From Acanthococcus lagerstroemiae (lineage: Eukaryota; Arthropoda; Insecta; Hemiptera; Eriococcidae): a DNA stretch of 64,000 nucleotides. Positions 47,414 to 57,148 of the stretch are shown piece by piece. The stretch is taken from assembly GCA_031841125.1 (NCBI GenBank), contig CM063106.1, forward strand, positions 29,287,501 to 29,351,500, read 5' to 3'. Position 1 is the first letter of the stretch; the number at the start of each line of letters is the position of its first letter. A program made the position numbers and the translations under genes. Below the pieces are notes generated by a model, which was given only the letters and a program-made list of their open reading frames with translations, made no database searches and had not been told where the DNA came from.

Positions 47414-48955
47414 ATGTTCAGAGAAGGAAAATTCGGACAAACCCGGCCAGAGCCGTCACTGGGACTGACTGCAGTAGGGGACCAAGCGGCCCTACTGCAG
47501 CCGCAACGGACCGCAAGACCCCCGCGACGACGAGGCGATGGTGGATGGGTTACGTACCGTGGAAGCATCGTAACGCCCAGGGCGACTTCAGCTGACCTGT
47601 TCACGTCCGGAAACCAGCGCCAGAAGGCTGGCTGTAGCCCAAAAAAGCAACCTTATCTTCAAACTATGTCAGATAATCATGAAGAGAGGGAGGACGTAAG
47701 AGCCCCCAACGACCGGAGGTCGGATCCCGGTCAATCGGAAGGAAGAATAACAAGAGCTACAGTACTGGCGGCGACCCATGCCCCGCCGTCAGTGTTGCCA
47801 ACCATACTGGGCAACAAGCAAGAGGATACGGAGCGGAAGAAGAAGAAGAAGGAAAAACGAAGGCGAGTCGCCTCCTCGACATCGGAGCGGGAGACGACGG
47901 AGTGCGAAGGGACGTCAGCAGCGGCGCGCAAGCCCAAGTCTAAGGCGAAGAGGAAGACCTTGACTTTGACGACGTCGCCACCGGCCCTAACAGGAGGGAT
48001 ACTCCGAATGGAGAATAGCCACCTCAGGAAGGAGATTGAGAAGCGTGACCAACGGATACAGGAGCTCGAAGTGAAGATAGCGAGTTTGGTCACGCGACAC
48101 GATCTGGAGACCGAGGCACTGAAGGCCGAGATACGGGAGATCCGCGAACTGCTGGAGCGACAAGGTCACCAGCAGCAGCAGGAGCAGACGCAGCAGGAGC
48201 TGCCGCAGCGAAGGCAGCCAAAGCGGAAGCGGCAGTCGCCGCGAACGCAGCAGCAGCAAACGCAGCAGAAGCAGCAGCCGCAGCAGCAACCCCGGGAGCC
48301 GTAGCAGCAACCCCGGGAGCAGCAGCAGCAACCGCAACCGCAGCAGACAAAGCCGCGGCAGGAGCAGCAGCAGCGTATGCCGGGGGCTTCGGAGCCCGAG
48401 CGCGCAGGAGCGGCAACTTGGGCGGAGGTGGTCCGCAGGAAGAGGACCACCAAAGCCCAGGACAAGACGGCGCCGAACGTCCCGACCAGGCCAGTCCCCC
48501 CGCCCAAAGGCAGGGAGGCCCACAAGCGGGACCTCCTGAAGCGAAGGCGACCGCGTTCAGCCGCGGTAATCATCGCAAAGAAGGAAGAGAGCGCGGAGTA
48601 CGCGGCCCTCATTCGGAAGGCGCGTGCGGCCATCAATATCCGGGAATGCGGGGTCCAGGTGCTGGCGACCCGGTTCACCCAGGCAAAGGAGATGCTCCTG
48701 GAGCTCCGAGGCGAGGAGGAAGCGGTGGCCGACTTCTCCAGGAAGTTGCAGGTGGTCATGGGCGCGGAGGTGGACGTTAGGAGACCGCAGCGCCGGACCA
48801 CCCTGCTACTGACTGGTGCGGAGCAGTCAGTCATGAAGGAGGAGGTGGAAGCGGCACTTCCAGCCGCGCGCGTCGTCAGGACGGAGGAGACGGCACGTGG
48901 AACTCGAGCCTTCAAGGTGGAGATGTACGTAGAATGTAAAATCGACGTAAAATGA
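47414..48955 (+). pseudogene. Isolated R1-type ORF1 (gag-like), one in-frame stop, truncated before the zinc knuckles
   Basis: One frame runs from 47414 to 48955 (513 codons) and is broken only by TAG at 48302-48304. The likely start is the Met codon at 47666 (MSDNHEERED), since the first 84 codons look like 5' UTR; that part also holds a hairpin, CTGCAGTAGGG ... CCCTACTGCAG, at 47469-47500. Order: a Lys/Arg-rich region with KKKKKEKRRRV, a coiled-coil (LRKEIEKRDQRIQELEVKIA), a Gln-rich CAG-repeat tract (48158-48380), then a gag-like domain (AAVIIAKKEESAEYAALIRK, RRTTLLLTGAEQSV). In R1-group elements CCHC knuckles and an ORF2 follow; here the frame ends at KIDVK and AT-rich DNA begins. The TAG lies in a repeated CCG(C/T)AGCAGCAACC unit, so it looks like a CAG-to-TAG change. 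Very GC-rich against its surroundings. A decayed retrotransposon piece is most likely. Confidence 0.75.
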
Positions 48956-51765
48956 GAAGAAAAAAAACATAATTGATGATTGATAGATGATAATGATATG
49001 ATGAGAAATGAGAACGAAAAATTGAAAGGGAATTAAGAAATAAATAATTGAGATAAAATTAATTAAATGTTGACGGTAAAATAAAACAAATAGAGTAGCT
49101 TAAATAAAAATTGTTGAAACCACCAAGTCCGATGAGTCTTAACTTGATTTTTTAAAAATGGATGTTATAAAGTATATTAATAATTATGTTTTGATAGTTT
49201 TATTCTTTGAAATTTTTAATAATTTTAGGTTTCAATTTTAAGAAGTTTGGCGGAAAATGTTAAAATTTGTTTTGGCCTGAATTACTCATTTTTCAAAAAG
49301 TGTTTTATACTTGTCTTTTGTAATTCCCCTTCTATAAAACACTCTACTTTCTTATGAGTTACCGATAGTGAATTTGAGATGTATAAATTTTAAAACTAAA
49401 TAATAATGACCATTTTTGACTACACTTTCAGTTGTGTGCAAGTTTAAAAATCTTAATTGAAAAATTGACCTTTAATCCTTTTTTTTTTTACTCATTTTGA
49501 TTCATTTTACACGTAAAATGTATTTTACCCTCCAATTCTGGTTTAAGGAATCGGCAAGGCAATGCGGCTTCCTCTAAAAAATGCATGTTTTTACACAAAT
49601 AATTTATTTTTAACAAATGAAATATTTTTGGTAACACTGAAGTTAATTAGAGTAACTGATACCTTAATTCCAATTTCAATGAAAAATATGGAGCAGTCAG
49701 GAAAAATGCCTTAATGGTGTCGGCTGTTGGCAGTTTGCTTTATATGATATAAAGTTTGCTGGCTTGATGCTACTGGCTTTTCGAAACACAAGCAAGACTT
49801 TTTAGAATTTTTCCAGCTTGCTAAGACTCGTGCATGACTTTTAAAACTTTCTAGAACTGACTAGGACACGCATTTAAAATTCTTCCACACTTGTTTGAGG
49901 CATTTTAAGGCTCTTATTTAAAACTCACTGACTGTTTAAGACTCGTTATTCCTTATGACACGTCCAGACTACACTAACACTCTTCAAGATTGGGTCGTGT
50001 CCAATAAAAATTCTTTCATACTTGTTTGAAACAAGTAGAAGCTCTGTAACAGTATTTACTCAAGTTTTTGAATATTCTCTAAGACTTTTCAAGACACGTT
50101 TATACTTTCTACGACTCTTCCAGAAAATTGTTAAAGATGCTTTCGGATTCTTTGAGACTCGATTAGGACCCTCTCAGACTTGATCATGTCTTTCTGAGAT
50201 TCTCCAATATTCTGTAAGACTTTTTTAGACTCTCGAAACGTCGGAGACTAATTTACGAATTTTTGAGACTCTCACATTTGTTAGAATTCCGTGAAACTCT
50301 TAAAATTCGAACGGCTAGTTTGAGACTTGGCACGGCTTCACCATTCGTGAAGCGTTTCAGTTTTTCTCTCCAAAATGGGAAACCGTTCTTATACGTTCCT
50401 CGTGTCTGTGTACCTGTTGGGGTTATGCGGTGAGAGGGAGGAGGACAAAATTTCTGTCGAATGCGTTATCACTGAATTAGTTTTTGGTATTGGAAAAACG
50501 GGTTCGCACGATTTTTGGAAAAACAAACTGCCACGGCCATATCATGCGGAGTACACCGGGTCTAATTTTTGAAATTATTTTGATTTCAATTCGTTAACCT
50601 TGTGAGAAAATCTTAAAAGCCTTACACATAAAAATTTTTCACTTACTGAAGTAGCGTGGCTGCCTTTTTTTAATTTTTATGACACAACGCGATAGCCCAA
50701 TATTTTTATTAATCATTTTTATCACAATTGGTTGGAGTACCTGTAATAATTTCACTACAGAAAAGATCGACGAATTTGCGTTGAATATTGCCGCAGCCCT
50801 GTAACAACAACTTGCACGTGATCGTAAAATTTTACGATCATATTTTACGCGTTAACGACGAAATACCGCAATATTTTGATGCTTAAAAATGAAGAAACTT
50901 CAAGGGAAAGACAACCCAACAAAGGGAAACTTCACACTTTGTTTAAACAACGTTATTTGCTGTAACTACGAGTATAGTATAATCTTTCTCGTTAAGTACA
51001 TAAGTTATATGAAATTAGGAATGTTTGTTACTCGTTCACACCAGTGGCGCCAGAGCCGAGCAGCAGCAGCAGGAAAGCCCCCCCCCCTTGTATATGTGCA
51101 GTAGTAGTATAATTTGCCTCCCTCCCCCTAGTTTCAACTTACGAAAGTACTCGTATAAGAATAGAGAAAAAGAGCTTACTCACAGATGATAACGTGACAG
51201 GGCTAATACCCTGGACGGTCATTTTTTGTCTAACCGACTGTGACGAAATTACTTATTTTCTTCGGGAAATACTTCAGTTATTATCACAATGTAGGTGATT
51301 AGAGGGCACAAAGTGCTACACTGACATGACTACTAGTCTGATTATATTGAACAAACATTTTAGCATACAATATTATCTGCGTAAATTGCAAATGTCTCTG
51401 AGTTACGTGAAAATATGAGCCATTCCATATCAAATCGCCATTCTTTTAACCCTTACCTAGGTCTTGATTTTTTACCGAATACTGATGATTAGTTACATTT
51501 TTCCTAAACGTTGCAATGCTCCTTTCATTCACCTCAATCTAAATTTGAGATCGAGAGGGGCCTTGTGCCTTGTATTTTCCACATTCTCAAAAACCTACGT
51601 TTTGAAATTAGTAGCTCTAAAATGTATGGCGATAGGAAAAGGAAGTTAATTAATTTTAATCACGTTTACTTTTATTTTCATTTGTCTGGTGTTCTGCTTC
51701 ATCAACTTATCGTATTAGTCATTAAGATACATTAGTGTTAAGAATGTAAACACCAATATTTTAAG
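48956..51765. other. Unannotated AT-rich sequence
   Basis: An A8 run follows the gag-like ORF at 48960-48968. At 51041 CAGTGGCGCCAGAGCCGAGC resembles a hAT-type terminus, but I found no partner. A 65-codon frame at 50375-50572 has no known domain. Confidence 0.4.
49780..50340 (+). repeat. Degenerate short-period repeat (AAGACTC-like)
   Basis: Variants of AAGACTCTTNAAGACT, GAGACTC and AGACTTTT recur every 15-25 bp over more than 500 bp without a stable unit length. The reverse complement resembles the tract at 41540-41880, and weaker versions occur at 7020-7180. Confidence 0.5.
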
Positions 51766-51967
51766 CCGGGCCGTGCAGAGGAAATCCGGGCCCTGGGAGG
51801 GATGTAAAAAGTAGGTAAGAGCAATAATTGAAAAAAAAAGAAAGAAAAGGTAACACAAGGTTTTTAGAGCATTTTTTGTAAAAGCAGATTTTTTAGCATT
51901 GGCGGGCCCTTAGCGAGCCCCTCAAAAAAACTCGGGCCCGGGGGGAAACTCCCCCTGCACAGGCCTG
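51766..51967. mobile_element. hAT-like MITE, 202 bp, perfect 8-bp TSD
   Basis: ATTTTAAG flanks it at 51758-51765 and 51968-51975. The ends CCGGGCCGTGCAGAGGAAAT and (reverse complement) CAGGCCTGTGCAGGGGGAGT are inverted repeats, followed by GGGCCC blocks on both sides. It belongs to the same family as 15257-15526. Confidence 0.85.
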
Positions 51968-51975
51968 ATTTTAAG

Positions 51976-53225
51976 TAAATAACATCGTCTACATCCTAGA
52001 GATATGCTAATCTGACAAGATAATAGAGACTAGCCGGTTCTATCACGTGAGACTGATAACTCAAAATAACAAGTTAGGAAATATGTTTCTGGAATATTAC
52101 TATTCAATAGAAATGCCAGTTTCGAATATTGCATCAAATTTCTGATCTGATCCCTGCTGGGATTCCCAAAATTCAAATTATACCGTGAGAATAACTATTT
52201 CACATTTTATTTTCTGGTCATAAAGCTTTTGTGTGAAGAAAAATTACAAATTCCTTGGGATTTCAATCCTTTACAGAATGCTACTTGAAATACGTAAAAT
52301 TAGCTTGGACGAAAAACTTGAAAGAACTTTGGAAATAGGGATTATTTTGTTCTCATATTGTTTCGATTATGACATAAAATTCTTGATCTGACTCCAGTTT
52401 GACCTGAAATTTAACTTTCACTACAAAAATAGTACAGCATTTTTGTGGATTTCAACACCTCAAATAAAACAAGGTGACAAATATGAATACGATATTCCAA
52501 ACCAGCATCTGTGGGAACTCCGTGCTATTTTTTTAAACCTTCTAAATTTGAAACTTCGACTGACCTTATTTTAGGTATTTCAACCAACTGTTTCTCGAGA
52601 GATTTCTTTCTTTAATGTCGTATTTTTTTCTTCTTGCAAATTCTGCTTTACACAGTCGTTTCATCGGTTTGCGAAGGGAGTATCTGAAGGCCACATTTCA
52701 ATTTCAATTTTCTATTCTTCTCAAATTAAGGGAGAAAATGGAATACCTAAACTGTAACAACTGTAAGTCAAGCTTTTTATGAATTTGCATTCCATCTGAC
52801 GTTAGATTCCCGACGACGCACCTAAGAATAACTTTCAATCGTACTAGTATAAATAATAATAATAATTTTGAATTGTGAAGTTCAAATTTAAGACCTCTGA
52901 ATGTAAAATCTAATGGAATTTTTTAAGCAAATACCCCAAAAATCCTTATTTTGACATTTCATTTGATTTTCATCGCCAAATTGGTTTTGCTTCCCGTCGT
53001 ACGTGAAATTTCCATTTTAACAGCCAAAATCAGGACCAGATCAAAATATGCATGCAATGTTCAAAATCGGTATTCCAAAACCCCCTCATTTCGATGTGTA
53101 ATCTGATTTTTCAAATCAAGCCGATTTCATGATGATATCTTCATTTTGAGGCCTGACTAAGGAATGGAATCAGCGGCGTAGTCAAGGGAGGTCCAGGTGT
53201 CTTGATCCCCTATACAACTTTGTCA
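51976..53225. other. Unannotated AT-rich sequence
   Basis: No gene was recognised. CAGCGGCGTAGTCAAGGGAG at 53170 resembles a hAT-type left end, but no right end was found. Confidence 0.4.
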
Positions 53226-53355
53226 AACAGAATCTCTCTCTCTATATATATATTAAAAACCAAAACTCCTCCCCTCTCCTTGGAGTTTTTCCAGGAGGGG
53301 GGAGAGGAGGGAGGAGGAGTTTTGGTTTTTAATATATAGAGAGGTAGAGAGATAA
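53226..53355. repeat. Long purine/pyrimidine hairpin
   Basis: The left arm (TCTCTCTCTATATATATATT, AAAAACCAAAACTCCTCCCC) pairs with the right arm (GAGGAGTTTTGGTTTTTAAT, ATATAGAGAGGTAGAGAGA) around a loop at about 53280-53295. The paired length is about 50 bp per arm. Confidence 0.8.
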
Positions 53356-53357
53356 GT

Positions 53358-53433
53358 TTTAAGACATAACAGACATAATAAGACATAAAAAGACATATAA
53401 TGACATAATTACCCATACTGCGGGTTGCCTACC
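53358..53433 (+). repeat. Direct repeat, copy 1 (partner 53514-53600)
   Basis: The segment AAGACATAAC...GACATAATAAGACATAAA...AATTACCCATA, then CTGCGGGTTGCCTACC, recurs 156 bp downstream. Confidence 0.75.
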
Positions 53434-53513
53434 TAAAAATCAGAAAAATTGTAGGGGCAGATCAGCTACTTTCAAGGACATAATCTGTTTTAACATAAAA
53501 GATCTCCAAATTT

Positions 53514-53600
53514 AAAACATAACCGACGCATAATAAGACATAAAAAGACATAATTACCCATAATCTCCAAGATCTCAAATCGCTGCGGGTTGCCTACCGT
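53514..53600 (+). repeat. Direct repeat, copy 2, next to the retrotransposon 3' end
   Basis: It matches copy 1, including GCTGCGGGTTGCCTACC, and ends about 35 bp before the T21 tract that marks the 3' end of the R1-clade element. Confidence 0.75.
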
Positions 53601-53633
53601 GCTCCTTAATTGCTCAATTTTCCTGGGGTAGCC

Positions 53634-54160
53634 TTTTTTTTTTTTTTTTTTTTTAAACCCGACGGGGCGGCCAATCCCGGGACTTACCCCGGGTGGCTCC
53701 GTGTATTACATATAGGTAATAACACATTAGGTTCCTACTTGAGTGTTACGTACAGCGTTTGTTTTAACGGTGGGGTCCCCTGCTTTGCCCGGCTTTTACC
53801 CTAAGGTTTATCACCGGGTGTCACAGGAGACCCCTTACACTCCACGGCATCACTCTTTTATGGCCAAACCGGACCTCCCCTTATGGGGGAGGCGGGCCGT
53901 ACATACTTCTCTCTATACATATACTAAAATTGCCACGTTGGGGGCTGCGCCCCGTTCGTGCCCTGCCTCTCGTACTGGAGGAGATGGAGATAGTCTCGAC
54001 ACCCGACTTACTATGGTCTCACCTACAGGGGACGCAACCCGCCGCCCGTGATTGGCGGCAGTTTGGTGTTTCTTCTCCTCCTTTGGCGACGGCAACGGTG
54101 GGGGGCGACCTCTTCTGGCCTCTTCGGGTTTGCCCCCACCCTCTTCCGGGTTCTTCGACC
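53634..54160 (-). other. 3' UTR and A tail of the R1-clade element
   Basis: About 505 bp of GC-rich non-coding sequence follow the ORF2 stop and end TTTAAA then A21 on the minus strand (53634-53654). Open frames on the plus strand here are incidental. In this clade the 3' UTR is normally the template recognised by the element's own RT. Confidence 0.8.
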
Positions 54161-57148
54161 TCATCCGGTCCGGTCTGTGTCACCTGCGGGGAATGCGGGG
54201 TTTTCAAGAATCCATAAACTCTTGACTACACCCCGCATGTACCGCAGGTGCTCACGGCTGGTCCTTGTCCATATGTCCGGCCTTCCGTCAGCCCACCGGA
54301 TACACTCTCGAAAGACATGTCGAGGTGTCTCCGGGCCAGCACCGCAGGGGCACTGGTCGCTGTCCCGGCGGTTTCGGCGGTGCAGGTAGGATGCGAAGCA
54401 CCCATGGCCTGAAACCGCCTGCGCCAGGAAGAAGTCCATGCACTTCATTTCGTTGTCTTCCTGCTGCTGTATCCTGGCGCGTACGTCTGGGAACAGCACC
54501 TGTGTCCACTGCGCCACCGTCGTGTTGACCCACCATCGACGGTTCCACTCGTCGATGGTCGCCTGGTGGAGCTGACTTGGCCACTCGCTGAAGGAGGGAT
54601 CAACGCGCGGGAGATGCCGCCAGTTGTCGACCCTGAACCCACTCTTGACCAAATACTTAACTGATCTTTCGTGGATCAGCAGGTCCAGGGGGGGCATCGC
54701 GTTGATCACGGCCGCCCCTTCCGTGCTGACGGTACGGTACAGCCGGCTGCAGATGATGTCGCTTCGTCGCTTGATCTTATTTAACTCTGCTTGATACCGC
54801 AGCTCGTGCACTCGGTGGTAGTACAACGAGCTGCAGTAGAAGTATCTGCTGAAAATGCAGCCGGCGACCATTACCCTTCGGGCCTCGTTACTGTACCCGA
54901 AGGTACGTTGACACAGTTGCGTCAGCACGGGTAGTATCTTCTCGCATTGTTCACGAATGTATCGTAAATGGGGCAGCCAATTTCCCCCGGCATCAAGCAT
55001 CACGCCGAGGTACTTCAATTCCCTCCTCATGGGAATCATGGCGCCTTTGTATACAACTTCCGTTGGGGTCCCTGCACCTAGGAGGTTCGTCGCCGTGGTT
55101 GGGACATCTCGAAACAGGAGCACCTCCGTTTTGGCTGTGTTCAGCTCCAGGCCGGTGTCGGCCAGCAGTGCCTCTACGTGTTCTATGGCTTTGGTGATCT
55201 TCAGGCTGACCGACGGCCCGGAGCTGCCGCCGACCACCAGCAGTGTGTCGTCTGCGTAACACACTGCTTCTCCCGGTAGTCGGCGGATCACGGAGTTGTA
55301 TAATAGGTTCCACAGGGTCGGCCCAAGCACCGAACCCTGTGGACAGCCCCGTTCGAGATGTCGGGCGATCCCTGCATACTGAACCTCCCTAGCGGCAAAA
55401 TAACTCCGCACGCTACGGTACAGGTACCCGGGCGCACCGGACGCAGCGACCGCTCTCAGGATCCCCGGCCAGGGGGCGTGATCGAATGCCCCCTTGATGT
55501 CCAGGGACACAGCGGCCGTAAAGTTGTTCTGCGCCCGTGATCTTAAGATGATTCCCATCGCAGTCCGGACAGCATGCTCTGTGCTTCGATGCTTCCTGAA
55601 TCCGAACTGCCGCGAGTGGATAATTCCTTCTTCTTCAGTGTGCTGGGTCAGTCTCGCATTCAGGACCTTCTCCAGAAGTTTTCCGCAGTTGCTCAATAAC
55701 GTTATCGGCCTGTACCCCTCCGGGGTGCTGCCGTCTTTCCCAGGCTTGGGAATGAAGATTACCTCACCGCCCTGCCACGCTATTGGGAAGTGCCCGCCGG
55801 CGAGACAGGCGGTGAAAAGCCTTGGCAGCACGCGCGGGTGCCATTGGTGTAGCACCTTGAGCGTTTTATAGTTGATCCCGTCGGGGCCAGGCGCCTTGCG
55901 GTTCTTTGACTTCTTCAGGAGGGCCCTGACTTCCCCAGCAGTCACCTTGGGGGCCGGACCTTCGCGGATCGCTGGAGCTGGATCGTCGTCACTATTTCCA
56001 CCTCCAAATGCGGGGAACTTGGTCTCCAACAGCAGTGCGGCGTTCTCAGCAGGGGTACTGCATAGACCGCCGTCTGGTCGTCTTAGCAAAGGGATGCCGT
56101 CTCCTCTGGGGTTCTTCAGGGTCTGGTAGGGTCTACCCCAGGCATCCCTCTGACTGCAGAACCTCCTCCAGGCTTCCATCTTTGCTCTGCCCATCCTGAG
56201 GCGGTATTCTCTTGTGATTTCATCTTTGGCCGCCTTCAGGATGAGCCGGCGCACTGGATCGGGTTCTGCGCTCAGCCGACGACGCGTCTTCTTCAATATA
56301 TCCTTTAGTCGGCTGAGCTCGGCGGTCCACCATCGTAGTCCCCTGCTCGGTTTCTGAAATTTTTTGGCTGCTTCCATGCAGCTCTTCAGCTGCTCCGTTA
56401 GCTGCCGCACATACTGTTCGATATCATCGGGCTCCGTCACAGCACCGATGGGTTCGATGCGCGATCCGCGGATTGCGGCGCACAGTTTTTCTGGATCGGT
56501 TGTGCACTTCTTTTCCTCCAGACTAAAGACCCCCCACACGTCGAATGCGATGTACGCGTGGTCTGACAGGGTCTCTGCGTCAAGTACTTCAAAGTCCCGC
56601 ACTACCGCTCCCCGGGCGGCTACATAGTCGTTGACTCCGGAGAGCTCCCCTCTCCGCCAGGTGTGGTCGGCGGAGTTCTTTAGGAGCAGCCGGTTCTCTG
56701 CAAGGAAGTCTTCGAACTGGCTGCCCCGCTGGTTTGTCACGCACCCTGGAACCAAGACAGTGCGGCAGTTAAAGTCGCCTGCGACCACTGTTGGCCCGTT
56801 GTGCGCGACGAGGAGCTCCGTAGCTGCCGTCAGGTTTGGATTGATGTCTTCGTTCGGGGAGCAGTACATTCCGAGTATTGCTGTGCCCGCAATCTGGACA
56901 AGGACTAGGTCTTGCCTACTTGTATCGACGGGGTGGTGCGTCAGTTCGCGGTGGACTAAAACGGCTGTCCGCCTGCTGCTGTGCACCATCCACCCGTCGG
57001 CCGTGAGTCGACCGGATGGGGGAATGTACGGCTCTGTGATTACCACGACATTAGCACCCCATACCCCAGCATTGTGGAGTATGAGGTCCGTTGCACGTCT
57101 GTCATGGTTCACGTTGCCGTACAGAACCCGGATCTTAGCCGTCGCCAT
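54161..57148 (-). CDS. ORF2: endonuclease / reverse transcriptase polyprotein, 995 aa
   Basis: The protein nicks target DNA and primes cDNA synthesis there (target-primed reverse transcription). The N-terminal APE-type endonuclease (about residues 5-205) shows N12 in YGNVNH, E39 in ITEPY, D125/N127 in AGDFN, and S195-D196-H197. The RT (about 430-760) has KAPGPDGINYKTL, the entry motif EGYRPITLLSNCGK, FGFRKHRSTEHAV, SLDIKGAFDHAPW, GCPQGSVLGPTLWNLLYN and the catalytic box YADD at 631-634. A C-terminal Cys/His motif, C933-P-C935 ... H944 ... C949, precedes the end. No RNase H domain is seen. The length is close to that expected for R1-clade ORF2. The start ATG at 57146-57148 overlaps the ORF1 end by 14 bp in the +1 frame, suggesting translation by reinitiation or coupling. 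No internal stop or frameshift and no missing key residue was found. Confidence 0.95.
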   Translation of the reverse strand: MATAKIRVLYGNVNHDRRATDLILHNAGVWGANVVVITEPYIPPSGRLTADGWMVHSSRRTAVLVHRELTHHPVDTSRQDLVLVQIAGTAILGMYCSPNEDINPNLTAATELLVAHNGPTVVAGDFNCRTVLVPGCVTNQRGSQFEDFLAENRLLLKNSADHTWRRGELSGVNDYVAARGAVVRDFEVLDAETLSDHAYIAFDVWGVFSLEEKKCTTDPEKLCAAIRGSRIEPIGAVTEPDDIEQYVRQLTEQLKSCMEAAKKFQKPSRGLRWWTAELSRLKDILKKTRRRLSAEPDPVRRLILKAAKDEITREYRLRMGRAKMEAWRRFCSQRDAWGRPYQTLKNPRGDGIPLLRRPDGGLCSTPAENAALLLETKFPAFGGGNSDDDPAPAIREGPAPKVTAGEVRALLKKSKNRKAPGPDGINYKTLKVLHQWHPRVLPRLFTACLAGGHFPIAWQGGEVIFIPKPGKDGSTPEGYRPITLLSNCGKLLEKVLNARLTQHTEEEGIIHSRQFGFRKHRSTEHAVRTAMGIILRSRAQNNFTAAVSLDIKGAFDHAPWPGILRAVAASGAPGYLYRSVRSYFAAREVQYAGIARHLERGCPQGSVLGPTLWNLLYNSVIRRLPGEAVCYADDTLLVVGGSSGPSVSLKITKAIEHVEALLADTGLELNTAKTEVLLFRDVPTTATNLLGAGTPTEVVYKGAMIPMRRELKYLGVMLDAGGNWLPHLRYIREQCEKILPVLTQLCQRTFGYSNEARRVMVAGCIFSRYFYCSSLYYHRVHELRYQAELNKIKRRSDIICSRLYRTVSTEGAAVINAMPPLDLLIHERSVKYLVKSGFRVDNWRHLPRVDPSFSEWPSQLHQATIDEWNRRWWVNTTVAQWTQVLFPDVRARIQQQEDNEMKCMDFFLAQAVSGHGCFASYLHRRNRRDSDQCPCGAGPETPRHVFRECIRWADGRPDIWTRTSREHLRYMRGVVKSLWILENPAFPAGDTDRTG

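Noticed and set aside
47731..48915. Minus-strand open frames of 108-249 codons across the gag-like ORF
   Set aside because: They are the complement of CAG/Gln-rich and GC-rich coding sequence, with Leu/Ala/Cys-rich low-complexity translations and no domain.
53170..53190. hAT-type terminus CAGCGGCGTAGTCAAGGGAG
   Set aside because: No inverted partner or 8-bp duplication was found nearby.
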